From positions 9,539,617 to 9,603,616 of the forward strand of contig NC_133498.1 of the NCBI RefSeq assembly GCF_025370935.1: 64,000 nucleotides of DNA, written 5' to 3'. Position numbers and translations under genes: made by a program. Source of the stretch: Choristoneura fumiferana. Its lineage: Eukaryota > Arthropoda > Insecta > Lepidoptera > Tortricidae. A model generated the notes under the pieces. It had not been told where the DNA came from, searched no databases, and was given only the letters and a program-made list of their open reading frames with translations. This document shows positions 1 to 9,172 of the stretch, piece after piece (within the stretch, counting starts at the first letter, position 1; every line of letters begins with the position of its first letter).

Positions 1-30
1 CACTGTGCCCGAGTGGGACGTATATGATGC
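1..30 (+). repeat. SINE-B 3' end fragment
   Basis: The first 30 bases (ctgtgcccgagtgggacgta and following) match the 3' end of SINE-B, which elsewhere reads ctgtgcccagcagtgggacg. The element is cut by the window edge, so its full length is unknown. Confidence 0.4.
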
Positions 31-164
31 ATTTATATGTTGTCGTTTTCACTGGATCGGGATCAAAACTCTAAATGCTAACCGACGGGTTTAAGTATTA
101 TTAAATTTGTCAATAAAACCTACGATATAATTTTTAGGAATTCCCACGGGACTTTTCTTTGCAG

Positions 165-358
165 ACGAAGTCGAGGCTCCGACCATAACACTTGCAGGTT
201 TTCGTTTCTACATTCGGATACGTGACCCTAAAAAATCCAACGGTGGTCGAACAACGTCAATGAAAGATTGTTTTCATAAAGCAATATTAAATCGGCGTAA
301 TCTCTATAATAAATGCTGGACTTTGATAACCTGCAGGCAATCAATTAAGAGACGTTGA
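165..358 (+). CDS. possible terminal exon or coding remnant, unrecognised
   Basis: A pyrimidine-rich acceptor (acttttctttgcag) at 151-164 is followed by 64 open codons ending in TGA at 356-358. The reading contains GFRFYIRIRDPKKSNGGR and then TTSMKDCFHK. The frame is also open upstream back to a stop at 128-130, so the splice site is not required to explain it. No family is recognised and no clear donor lies inside. AT-rich intergenic DNA can give an open frame of this size by chance, and an old transposon fragment is an alternative. The stretch 359-700 after it shows nothing identifiable. Confidence 0.2.
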
Positions 359-700
359 GGTTATAATTAACTATTATAGCGTTCATCCTCGGCTTCGGTC
401 TGAAATTCATGAATTTTACCATTTTACCAGTTTTTACCAGTTATTTGCTGAAGTGTTTCGGACTTGTCCGTGGTTCATTGTCAAAGTGCTTGTAGCTCGG
501 CTCGGTGCGTCCGTACGCGGCGAAATACCCTCATTATCATAATGATTTTACCAATTTTCCAAAAATAGCGCTGTGGTTAGTTTAGGAGTATTTAGACTTA
601 GCGGTTAATACCCATTTTGGGATTTTATAATCGAATTGGCAATCGAATGTCTTATTATCGAATGAAGTAATAAAATAATAGGAATTATTTCGTTTAACAA

Positions 701-884
701 TAGGAACTTCACACACACACCATTGAATTGCTTCGCAGGTTGTGCAGGTTTCCTCACGCTGTTTTTCTTCACCGTAAAGCTCGTGGTACAGCAAGCACAT
801 GAATTTCGAAAAACTCAGAGGTGCGTACCGGGGTTTGAACCCACGATCCTCTGCTTAAGAGGTCAAACCACTCGGCCACCACTT
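701..884 (-). mobile_element. SINE-B, 3'-truncated copy
   Basis: Reading on the minus strand, this is the tRNA-like head and the first part of the body of SINE-B: box-B-like ggtttgaacccacgatcct on the plus strand and the body motif caccattgaattgcttcgca. The part nearer the GAT-rich tail is missing. The open frames here are shadows of the SINE. Confidence 0.75.
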
Positions 885-1719
885 TTCTACGCTGTGAGCT
901 TTTCGCTTTACTTGTAGAAATTAATTGAAATAAAAATAAGATACTGCAACAAAGCGATCAATGTAAAGCGAAATTATTCAACGCTACACTTCAAACAAAC
1001 AGACCATACAACATTAATGTAAAAGAATGACTTGAATGGGACCACCACTTAGCTATTAGCGTGACGTAGCATTTTCTATAAATGGGTCCCGAATTATAGC
1101 TAAACATTTTACGTGACAAACAGCCTATATATAAAATTAACAGAAAACTCCCAATTAGAAATGAAATTTTACGCTGCAAAGGAATTTCCCCTTTACCTTT
1201 TTACTCTTTTAAAATTACGAAGAATAATCCACATATTATTAATAGAAAATTAAAGTACAATTCAACAGAATCTGTCAATTTTCTACATATTTAAGACACC
1301 CTATCGTGGGCACACTTGATTATATATGTCCCTTTTGTTGCAATTATCATCTAAAAGGAATCAAAAAAGAATAATAGTCACATCACAAAGCCTTAGGCAG
1401 CCCGGTGTTTATATTAGTAGGCTGGAAGTGTCTACAGGATTGTCAGATTCTATTGAATTGGAGTTTATGTTGTGTGGCTTTCCCCCTTTACCTTTTAACT
1501 TTCCTTATAAAACAATCCGACCCGCGGCCATAGTTCTTCCCGCGCATGCGTCGCGGGAACGAGCGCGATTGGTCGCATCCTGCCGCAAATTGCCACGGAC
1601 GTCCGCCACAGACGCGTTCCTATTACAAATTACAAATTCGAATTTCGTTTCGTTGTTCTAATTCGTTGGATGATGACCTGACTGATGTTGTGACAAAGTA
1701 GTGGTACGTAAACCTTTAA
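885..1719. other. unassigned AT-rich DNA with one GC-rich block
   Basis: No gene or repeat family is recognised. A GC-rich block at about 1516-1625 stands out and holds a short palindrome: ttcccgcg at 1537-1544 pairs with cgcgggaa at 1552-1559 across a 7-base spacer. The open frame over it has no recognisable protein features. Confidence 0.4.
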
Positions 1720-2187
1720 GGGGCTACTCGAGGTTTTCATCGATTTTTGACAAGTTTTGAATCGTATCTCCTACTTTTGCACTACGGATAGAATTATAAG
1801 TCAAACGGCTATCGGTTTTCCCTTCTTTATCTCCATTTTTGTCTACCGGATTTAAAAAAAAACGAATACTTAATTTTGTATGATTTTTTTAAACATTGTC
1901 TGAAAAACACTTATTTCGTATCTCTATTGACGTGAAAGATCTAACATATACGAAATCTACATATTTGGGTTCGTCTTTGACGTGTCTAAAAACTGGTCGA
2001 GGGTTTTCATTTGAAACTAATTAACACAAAAGTTATGGCCAGAAAACGAGTTTTTTGGCCTAAAATTGTTCAACTTTGATGCTATATTGCTTAAAGTTGC
2101 CGTTGCTGTTAATATATGTAATAAGCTACAAAAAACATTAGAAAACTAAGGAATTCAGATCGAAGGTCATTGGGGCATGGGATCCCC
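1720..2187. mobile_element. 468-bp element flanked by TTAA
   Basis: TTAA occurs immediately outside both ends (1716-1719 and 2188-2191) and the element begins GGGG and ends CCCC. Termini of C/G runs next to a duplicated TTAA are the signature of piggyBac-type insertion, so a non-autonomous piggyBac-like element is the best reading. The inverted termini are very short here and no transposase is present. The interior is AT-rich and noncoding. Confidence 0.45.
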
Positions 2188-2449
2188 TTAAGGCTGCGTT
2201 CCATTCCAACACTTCCAACCAAAGATGTGCGCGGTGTGTGTTTCTTTCTCATGAACCAATAGAAACTTATTTATAGTAGAAGATCCGAACTTGAAAAAAT
2301 CTGCACCGGTCGGATAATAGAATGAAATGTATTTAACAATAAATTTTGTTTATTAGAAAATATATAAGAAATGGTTTTGCTAAAAAAATCCTCGACAGGC
2401 TATTTCTTTTCAAATATTTTTTAATGATTTTTAATTAAATGCAGACAAC

Positions 2450-2519
2450 CCTCTTGTTCTGAGAGGAGGCCTGTGCCCAGCAGTGGGACGTATATACGCT
2501 GGGATGATGATGATGATGA
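2450..2519 (+). mobile_element. SINE-B 3' end with GAT tail
   Basis: Only the last 70 bases of SINE-B are present: gaggcctgtgcccagcagtg, then gggacgtatatacgctggga and a short (GAT)n run. The fragment lies inside the inverted-repeat element at 2193-3764. Confidence 0.8.
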
Positions 2520-2985
2520 ACCCTATATCAACGTGTTCACAATAAAGAGCGCTTACGTAGATATACAATTTGTTCTATTATCTATACGGCCATTTGGGAA
2601 CCTGCAAGACGTGCGTTGTAGACTTGTAGTGTATAACAAAGTTATGGAGCTTATGGTTGTTGTGAATAATGATAAGGATAACAGCTTGATTTTTGTTTTT
2701 TTTTATTTTAGGTTAAAACTAGCGCCACTTTTTACATACCTGTTGTTTGCGTTCCATGGGCGCTGCCGTGACTGTGATGTTTGTTTGAACATCGCTATAA
2801 GTACCATTGGCGCTTTGTTTACATTGATATTTTATTGTTGGTTGTAATGGTAATGGATGATTCGGAACTCATTCTTTTTTGCACGAACTATGAATCCATC
2901 CATGCCACGCCTACAGCACAGAGTACTTTTTTTTTTTAATGCCACGTCAATAATTAATTCTATATTGAATTATTGGCAAAGGCAA

Positions 2986-3298
2986 TAGGCCTATACAGAC
3001 GTGCATATTATTCTCTTTTTTCTTTTATTTATATTTTGTGTAGTTAAGGTATATTTTTATGTTGTAAATTACTAGATTTGTGTATTGTGAAAAAATTGTT
3101 TTAGTTGTCGAGTTCACTGTTATTGTATTCTTTTAACACTTAAATGGTTCCAACGGAAGACCAGCGTCGGCCGCAAGGTTGACATCATGCTGAGTTGGGA
3201 CCATTTCGTGACAAAATTTGTTTCCTTTTTTCTTTTTCTTTTATTTGTAAAAAATGTCACGAATAAATGTTTTTCTTTCTTTCTTTCTTTCTTTCTTA
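2986..3298 (+). mobile_element. LINE-N 3' UTR with (TTTC)n tail
   Basis: The stretch matches 43040-43352 in inverse orientation along its whole length, including ggttccaacggaagaccagc and gttgggaccatttcgtgac. It ends in cacgaataaatgtttttc and a (TTTC)n run, which sets the 3' end and the strand: AATAAA-like signal, then a simple-repeat tail typical of non-LTR elements. No coding part remains. Shorter relatives lie at 4513-4645, 53340-53412 and 54385-54640. Confidence 0.75.
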
Positions 3299-3899
3299 TA
3301 TCAAGTGAAAGTAACTGGCATCGACATAACTGTTTAAAAGAGTTTATACCTGGCAACCCAGTAGTTCGTCCAGGTAAACAACAGCAAACCCAACATCTAC
3401 ATATTCTATAGGTTTTATACTTTTAAGTCAATATAAAATTTTCTTATTATCTCGATGATGCAACAAAAATTTATTAAAAAAAGCCTGGCCAGGATTTTTT
3501 GCAAATCCATTTATAATTTGTGATATACTAAATTTATTATAAAATACATTTCATTCTATTATCAGACCGGTGCAGATCTTTTCAAGTTCGGATCTTAGAC
3601 CATCACCTATCCTCGCTCCGTTCTACTGTTTCCACTACTTCACTAGAGCTGTGCTGTGCGAGGATTATGGTGTGGAGGATGTTAATGAAGCGATTCTTTT
3701 GGATAATGAACCACATTCCTAGCGACACATCTATGCACATCTCTGGCGGAAAAACAGCCTAAATTGTCAGTTACTGTCTAACGTCTGATAGCATGGTTTA
3801 CGGTTGTGTTGCTCTGAAGATGAGCTAAATGTTTCCTCATTGCATTACATATTGAAAATACAAACTGAAATATAGATGCACAGAAAAACAGAAAAATAA

Positions 3900-3973
3900 G
3901 ACCATCACTGGGAATCGAACCCAGGTCCTCGGTAATCCGTACCGCGTGCTATACCGCTACACCACTGATGGTC
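3900..3973 (-). tRNA. tRNA-like cloverleaf, probably a SINE or MITE module rather than a working tRNA
   Basis: Read on the minus strand, these 74 bases begin GACCATC and end GATGGTC, a perfect 7-bp acceptor stem. Inside are a box-A-like TGGTGTAGCGG, a box B GGTTCGATTCC with a 5-bp T stem, and a CGGT/ACCG anticodon stem. The 7-base anticodon loop reads ACGGATT, so the base before the anticodon is C instead of the near-invariant T, and the D stem has only three good pairs. Those defects, plus longer sequence on both sides without clear gene context, favour a tRNA-derived repeat. A degenerate Ser-type tRNA is the alternative. Confidence 0.45.
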
Positions 3974-4439
3974 AACGGTACCGACACGAATTTCCCTATG
4001 CACCTCATATCTCAGCTTGTGTTTCTTACTTAGTCACTTAAGCAGCGACGCTAGCGACATCTATGCCGTAAGCCCTCAAACTTTTTCGGCATTCCTTTGG
4101 AACTAACCGCTCACCCGGACAAGAGATATCGTTTCGAAGCAATCAAATTAAGATTGGTTTTTTGGAATCTTTTTGTATTTTTTATTTCAATACATATTAT
4201 AGGAATGGCTTCGTATCTTAAATTATAAAGCTCAATAATAACAATAATAAGCTCCTAAATGTCATTACCGTCGTCACACAATGCCTTGGAGGGGGGGGGG
4301 GACATAAATAAGAAGGAAAATGGCGGCATTTTCATGACATAATGCCACCCGGATCGTCATTTATCACGATTTGCGATACAAATTGTAGGAAAAATGCGTT
4401 TTTTCATGAGTTTTGAAATGTTTTAAATAAAGAATCTTT

Positions 4440-4660
4440 AAGAAAAGAAAGACGGACAAACATTCAAACACACAAACACACACACTTTCGCATTTATAAT
4501 AGAAATAGAAATCATTTTATTCGTGACAAAGTAGTAGGTAGTAGCAGAACAAAAAATATTAAAAAAAAAATTGTATGCCACGAAACGGTCCCAAAGCAGC
4601 AAAATTGCCGGTCTTGCGAACGGCGTTGTTCTTCCTTTGGGACCATTTATAATATTAGTA
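4440..4660. repeat. repeat-C tail (+) abutting a LINE-N fragment (-)
   Basis: Bases 4440-4500 read acggacaaacattcaaacac and then cacactttcgcatttataat, the 3' end of repeat C on the plus strand. From about 4513 the sequence is the LINE-N 3' end on the minus strand (tttattcgtgacaaag, then gggaccatttataat near 4640). A poly-G run of about twelve bases lies upstream at 4290-4301. Confidence 0.55.
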
Positions 4661-5149
4661 TGGATTGGTAACATAATCGCAACCAGAGTTACAGAATAGA
4701 GTAACGTTTGTGTTTGTATAGATTAGGTACCTACTAAACTTCCAAATTATAACCATAGCTGCCAACATCAAAACTTAAAACTTCACCGTTTAATTAAAGA
4801 CCAGTTGACAGTTGATTCAAATTTGAAATAAGAACGCCGGCAACGTAAAACGCACTTTACACCGTCGCTAATAAGGCGCTCGGTTTAATCGAATTCCATT
4901 TTTGAAATTAGAGGTTTTAATTAAAGACGTCGCGCTCACGATACGGTCGTGTTTTGTCTTTCGCGCGCTTTTGTTTTTTAAGGTGTTTTTGAGGCATAGT
5001 TTAAAATGCTGAATTGGTTTGGTTTGACAATAAATTCTTTTTACTTAATTAGAATTAATAAATTACTAGAATATTTAATGATGATATTATTTGATGGAGG
5101 TTTTAACCGACTGCCCATAGAGGGGTATGATTGTATTCTATTTACTAAC

Positions 5150-5290
5150 GTTAGCTAGACAACTGACTACGAAATTTAAGGTTCCAGATTCGGTCCCCGT
5201 TCGGGGCAAATATCTGTATGAAAAATGCAAGTATCTGTGCTAGAGTCTTGGATTTTTATGTTGAAAGGGATGTATATATATGTATATTAT
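5150..5290 (+). mobile_element. SINE-A, diverged fragment
   Basis: The tRNA-like head (gactacgaaatttaaggttc then cggtccccgttcggggcaaa) and the first part of the body of SINE-A are recognisable, but box B is mutated and the 3' half is missing. It is one of the oldest-looking SINE-A copies in the window. Confidence 0.55.
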
Positions 5291-5438
5291 AAACGTACGG
5301 GTGTGTGGCACGCTCAGTCATTTAATTGTTTGCCTAAAACAATACTGCTTTACCCCTTGTTCCAATCTCAAAATAAACCTACCAGCTGCAATTCCTTTGT
5401 AGGTATTAACTGACACATTTTTTTTCTTTTTTTCACAG

Positions 5439-5515
5439 AACACGTGCGCAGGATTCGTTCGATGGAGAGACGAGAAGCGATCGAGTTACTGTGGTTGTAA
5501 AGACAATACCAATGG
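5439..5515 (+). CDS. exon-like block, possible internal coding exon
   Basis: A strong acceptor (a T-rich tract running to tttttttcacag, AG at 5437-5438) is followed by 77 bases and then GTATGT from 5516, a good donor. The block is less AT-rich than its surroundings. Two frames are fully open: one reads CAGFVRWRDEKRSSYCGCK, the other DSFDGETRSDRVTVVVKTI. The second vaguely recalls the VAxK strand of a kinase N-lobe, but that is only an impression. The third frame has a stop. A length of 77 gives a 2-base phase change. The host gene is not recognised, and no partner exon is visible within several kilobases. Confidence 0.4.
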
Positions 5516-5821
5516 GTATGTATTTTTATGCTTATATATAAATATGATTATGTATGACATGATAGTTGCTTGAGAATAATAATTGAAGGGAAAATACAGG
5601 GCAGGAGAGTCAGGAGAAGACCGAGACGTGTGATTATGGGTCGAGCCAAAGAGAAAGTCAATGTAATGTTTTTGCCAGACATGTTGCTATACGATCATGG
5701 TGCGATACAGTGAAATGTGTAGAGACCTGGAATCTGGTTACAGCCGCTGGGTAGATGCGGGCTGCTTCCAAACGACAGTGTTGCCACCTCAGATATATTT
5801 TTTACCCTAACGTTACGCGAA

Positions 5822-6245
5822 ATGAGGGCTGTCGCGAATGAATTCGCCGCTAGAGGCGCTAGTGTAGCGTGAGGTCTCCGAAATGTCAAATCTCATAGTT
5901 TTTGGGCGAGCTACGCGGGTTTATTTATAATTAGAATAATTTTGTGAATGTTTTGCATTACCTGAAATTAATTATGGCAATTATGCGTTACGGGGCAATG
6001 AATGTCTGTGTTTTGAGACAGTTCTGTCTTTCGGAAACTTTTGTCCTCCCTTTTTTTCCGAACAAAACGGGACTAAGCAACACTGTGGTTGCTGGATATT
6101 TTTATGGTACGGTTTTAAGGTGTTTTAAATATGATTTTAATCAAAACTTTGTTTTAACGCCCGTAATAACAGACTCTGAAAGCCATACTTAAAAACCTCA
6201 CGCAACAGTGCGCCATCTAGTGAGACAAAAAACGATAGCCCTCAT
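5822..6245 (+). mobile_element. MITE-F, copy 1
   Basis: Terminal inverted repeats ATGAGGGCTGTCG and CGATAGCCCTCAT bound a 424-bp noncoding element. Three more copies lie at 12656-13078 and 14787-15201 (inverted) and 42012-42416. All contain the blocks ctagaggcgctagtgtagcg and gagacagttctgtctttcgg or close variants. The open frame inside (5944-6192) recurs in the inverted copy at 12709-12996 but is broken in the other two, so it is not a gene. Confidence 0.85.
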
Positions 6246-6626
6246 TACCCTAAATTAGGCACTTTTTATTTTTTTACTTATTTTTTTTTTATAATAAACT
6301 AATAGCTGAACTACTACACCGTTTCGAAACATTCATTCAGGAATGCATCCATGATAGTCTTGGATTCTATGTCATCTGCAGTAATTTTTTTCTTGAAACC
6401 TCCCTTTTTATTCGGAAACTGCTACCCTAAATCCTTTTCTATTCCAAAAAATAGCCTAAAAGCGTAAAAATACCCTAAATTTAGGGTAAAATACCCTAAA
6501 GTGTAGACACTGCCAACCGAAGTTGTAAGTCTGGGGAGGCCTAAGTCTAGTTAACAATGGACTATCTACCGCTGATATGATGTTGAACTGATTATTAACC
6601 TCAAGACGGTATCGCGGTGTTGGAAT
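6246..6626. other. AT-rich repeat-like DNA with taccctaaa motifs
   Basis: The motif taccctaaa occurs on both sides of MITE-F (near 5805 and at 6246) and again, as the palindrome taccctaaatttagggta, at about 6471-6488. The MITE therefore sits inside an older repeat that contained this motif. No coding signal is seen. Confidence 0.35.
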
Positions 6627-7168
6627 ACGATATTTGACAACTCCTGAATTTGCCATGTCGTATATTTTGTTATGAAAATATCTAATAGATATACAGACAG
6701 TGTTTAGCGAAGAGAAAACTTGAATCGGTTGAAAATTGGATTTTTAATGTTTTTTTTTTAAATCGATATGCCTGTCTCTTTCTCAAACGCTTTTCTCTAT
6801 GCAGCAAGTATGGCGCTACTTGCGTGTGACGTCATATGCAAATTCAAATAAATCAAATTCGAATCATTTATTCAGTAAATAGGCCGCAATGGGCACTTTT
6901 ACACGTCATTTTTTAAACTACCAGCGCTTTCGGAAAGACCATCATTGCCAAGAAGAATGCGCCGCAAGAAACTTTTACAGAAAGTCATTTTTTCATAATA
7001 AAATAATTACAAACAAATATATAATATATATATATATATAGCAATTATGTCTTTCTTTATTTAATCATGAATTAACCTTCATAACTTTGTTATTTGTTAA
7101 GGTAGCTTAAAAATTGTGAAGGCATTGTGTTGCTTTAATTTATAAAACATATAATAGTCAAATACCGT
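6627..7168. mobile_element. MITE-U, split by a LINE-I end
   Basis: Ends acgatatttgac and gtcaaataccgt are inverted repeats. Intact copies without the insertion lie at 29418-29768 and 38752-39086, and share cgcttttctctatgcagcaa and gtgtgacgtca. Compared with those, this copy is interrupted at about 6840 by a LINE-I 3' end and resumes at about 7041. Confidence 0.75.
6841..7040 (-). mobile_element. LINE-I 3' UTR, inserted in MITE-U
   Basis: On the minus strand the sequence ends with gcctatttactgaataaatg and a degenerate AATTTGA tail. It includes cagcgctttcggaaagacca and gccaagaagaatgcgccgca on the plus strand, as in four other copies (10621, 46735, 52487, 53459). No coding part is retained. An (AT)n run at 7021-7040 closes the inner end. 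Confidence 0.8.
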
Positions 7169-7398
7169 ATTTCATAGTCTATTTAAGCGAGAGAACAAAA
7201 AGTAACGTTTAGCGTTAACGGTCAACACGGTAACGTTTAATAACGTGCAAGAATAACGAGAAGCGATTCACTTGGGACAAAACGGGACCTTTTTGCCGGT
7301 CGTTTATTTTGGTAACGGAGTGCAGGCAGTGTTTTTCGGGTTCCGTAAAGGGTTTTAAAGAAACTAGGGCAAAGCCCCCGTTGTTATTGTCTTAGCTA

Positions 7399-7697
7399 CG
7401 AGGGGCAGCTGAAAAAGTTCTAAGATTAAGATAAAAAAAAATATTCAGATTCTTTTTACTATTTTATTTTTCAATATAATCTCCCTTTAATTCAATGCAT
7501 TTATTACATTTTTTTTATTATGCTTTTAGACCGTTTAAAAAATATTTTGGCTGTCGAATTGCCGTGAACAGCCGCCTTCATTTCTTCATCACTACCAAAT
7601 CGCTTTCCCCTTAAATCTTTCAAATTGCTGAATAGAAAATAATAGGGGCCAGATGTAGAGTGGATGATCAATTTCCTCGAATTTTCTGAAAAAAAAA
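7399..7697 (-). pseudogene. mariner transposase C-terminal remnant with its terminal repeat
   Basis: On the minus strand the frames read LFSNLKDLRGKRFGSDEEMK, then after a frame break CNKCIELKGDYIEK and a stop at 7464-7466. FSNLK...GKxFGS..E and the ELKGDY(I/V)EK end are hallmarks of mariner-family transposases. About 65 bases past the stop comes a terminal-repeat-like gaactttttcagctgcccct on the minus strand, next to a TA at 7397-7398. Only roughly the last 75 codons survive, the frame is shifted before the CNK block, and the catalytic DDD triad is absent. The copy cannot encode an active enzyme but could still be a 3' half-element. Confidence 0.8.
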
Positions 7698-7814
7698 ACA
7701 CAGTACAAACTTTTTTCCAAATATCAAATACGCGTAACAAAAACGCGTAAATCATTAGATACAGCAGTTGATTTGAAATTCCGGGATTTTATTAAATTGT
7801 CGTGGGAATTGAAT

Positions 7815-8079
7815 GACGGCCGGATGGCCAAGTGGTTAGAGAACCTGACTACGAAGCTTGAGGTCCCGGGTTCGATTCCCGGCCGGGGCAGATATTTGTA
7901 TCAATAATACGAACGTTTGTTCTCGGGTCTTGGATGTTTAATATGTATTTAAGTATGTATTTATCTATACAAGTATGTTTATCCGTTGCTTAGTATCCAT
8001 AGTACAAGCTTTGCTTAGTTTGGGACTAGGTCAATTGGTGTCAAATGTCCCATGATATTTATTATTATTATCATTATTT
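7815..8079 (+). mobile_element. SINE-A, full-length copy
   Basis: The tRNA-like head carries box A tggccaagtgg and box B ggttcgattcc, followed by the body (ttctcgggtcttggatgttt, then gtacaagctttgcttagttt) and a (TTA)n tail. It is one of the best preserved copies of this family and is the reference used here for the broken ones. The head resembles a tRNA but no CCA end or termination context of a tRNA gene is present. Confidence 0.85.
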
Positions 8080-8121
8080 AATTCTCTAAAATTACATCGT
8101 GGTTTTCATTGACGTTAAATT

Positions 8122-8459
8122 AAAACATCCATGCCAAATATCATGACTCTAACGGTTATTAGTTCGAGATTTTAGTATCCCTAACCCGTGGAAACATCGT
8201 GATAAAAAGTAGCCTATGTGTTATTCCAGACGTCCGGCTACCTACATACCAAATTTCATGTAAGCCCAGCGGTTGTTATTTAGAGATTTTATCCCTATTC
8301 CGTGGGAATATCGGGATAAAAAGTAGCCTATACTTTAATCCATGTTATAAACTAACTTATTACCAAATTTCATCCAAATCCGTCCAGCCGTTTCAGCGTG
8401 AAGTAGTAACAAACATACTCACTCACTCACAAACTTTCACACTTATAATATTAATAGGA
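8122..8459 (+). repeat. repeat-C, copy with internally repeated module
   Basis: The module tggaa.atcg.gataaaaagtagcctat followed by taccaaatttcat occurs twice in direct order, and the element closes with cacaaactttcacacttata and taatattaataggat. The same 3' end is seen in all repeat-C copies; it resembles the 3' UTR and tail of a non-LTR element. Coding capacity is absent. Confidence 0.6.
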
Positions 8460-8540
8460 TCAAGCCAAGACATGGAAGACAAACAGACAGAAAAAAATAC
8501 TATGTAACACGGGAAGTACAGGGCGAGTCCAATGGCGAGG

Positions 8541-8622
8541 TCATCACTCCCGCCCTCGGGTGTGGCTCCGGTGAACTAAAGTCGCTGGAAAGGATAGGGG
8601 TGCGCGAAGCGGAGCGGAGACA
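8541..8622 (+). repeat. 80-bp direct repeat, left member
   Basis: The stretch gggtgtggctccggtgaact, then aaagtcgctggaaagg, recurs at 9076-9154 as a close copy. The pair flanks MITE-K. Confidence 0.6.
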
Positions 8623-8629
8623 TACGCCA

Positions 8630-9015
8630 GCAGGGCTATTACGAAACTCGAAACTCGAAGTTCGTGTCGTACCGTCCCTCTCGCTCTCGTATGAAATAGT
8701 ATAAGTGTCAGAGGGACCGCAGTGCAGCCCTCCAGAAGGTGTTGGTGTCCATGCTTCTCAGCAGGAATACAAAGTTAAGGATCTATAAAACCCGGTTGGG
8801 CGACCCAGGTACCGCTGGGAAGACAGTGTCCAGGCGGATCTGCTACGTCTCCAAGGCGACGACTGGCAAGAGGCTGCGCACGATCGGGACAGATGATATG
8901 CTCTCGTTTCGGAGGCCAAGACCCTCTTTGGGTCCCTGAGCCAAATTAGTTAGTTAGTTAGTCAGAGGGACCGCACGACACGAACTTCGAGTTTCGAGTT
9001 TCGTAGTATCTCTGC
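8630..9015. mobile_element. MITE-K, split by a LINE end
   Basis: The inverted ends are gcagggctattacgaaactc and gagtttcgtagtatctctgc, with an inner arm gaagttcgtgtcgt matched by acgacacgaacttc. An uninterrupted copy of about 130 bp lies at 20739-20869, and diverged copies at 27230-27345 and 36545-36660. Here the centre is opened by 239 bases flanked by a 15-bp duplication. Confidence 0.8.
8722..8960 (+). pseudogene. non-LTR retrotransposon C-terminus with TTAG tail, inserted in MITE-K
   Basis: The target-site duplication gtcagagggaccgca lies at 8707-8721 and 8961-8975. The insert reads LLSRNTKLRIYKTRL in one frame, a motif seen near the C-terminus of RTE-like reverse transcriptases. Further on it reads EAKTLFGSLSQIS and a stop in another frame, followed by (TTAG)n. 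The coding part is internally deleted and frame-shifted. The 5' truncation, simple tail and long target duplication are typical of target-primed insertion. Confidence 0.7.
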
Positions 9016-9075
9016 AGTTGCGTGGCGTAGAAACAACTCGGTTCCCACCAAGTTGCTGAATATTTTTACATGACG

Positions 9076-9154
9076 TCATCCGCTCTCGGGTGTGGCACCG
9101 AAGAACTAAAGTCGCTGGAAAGCATAAAGTGCGCTTTAGACGCGGAGCGGAGGC
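9076..9154 (+). repeat. 80-bp direct repeat, right member
   Basis: A close copy of 8541-8622 (gggtgtggcaccgaagaact, then aaagtcgctggaaagc), on the other side of MITE-K. Confidence 0.6.
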
Positions 9155-9172
9155 AGTGGACGCTCAAGATTC

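Larger units (their letters stand above)
2193..3764. mobile_element. long inverted-repeat element (hAT-like ends), filled by nested retroposons
   Basis: Arms of over 100 bp at about 2280-2405 and 3480-3600 are inverted copies of each other; both carry gatccgaacttgaaaa and gaatgaaatgtattt in the arm orientation. Outside the arms, AGATGTGC-type sequence occurs at both ends (near 2222 and, inverted, near 3740). The same AGATGTGC start recurs at 10793 and 59710, so this is a dispersed family. CAGAGATG-type ends are usual for hAT elements, hence the tentative assignment. The space between the arms holds a SINE-B piece and a LINE 3' end. Confidence 0.5.

Noticed and set aside
5944..6192. 82-codon open frame, repeated with 95 codons at 12709-12996
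   Set aside because: Both lie in MITE-F. Similarity comes from the repeat, and the other two copies break the frame.
7815..7890. tRNA gene predicted from box A and box B
   Set aside because: It is the head of a dispersed SINE-A followed by the constant SINE body; the same applies to all SINE-A and SINE-B heads.
8402..8460. Short tandem CACTCACTCAC as a possible CRISPR-like array
   Set aside because: It is the simple-repeat part of repeat C in a eukaryotic genome; no spaced repeat array exists in the window.
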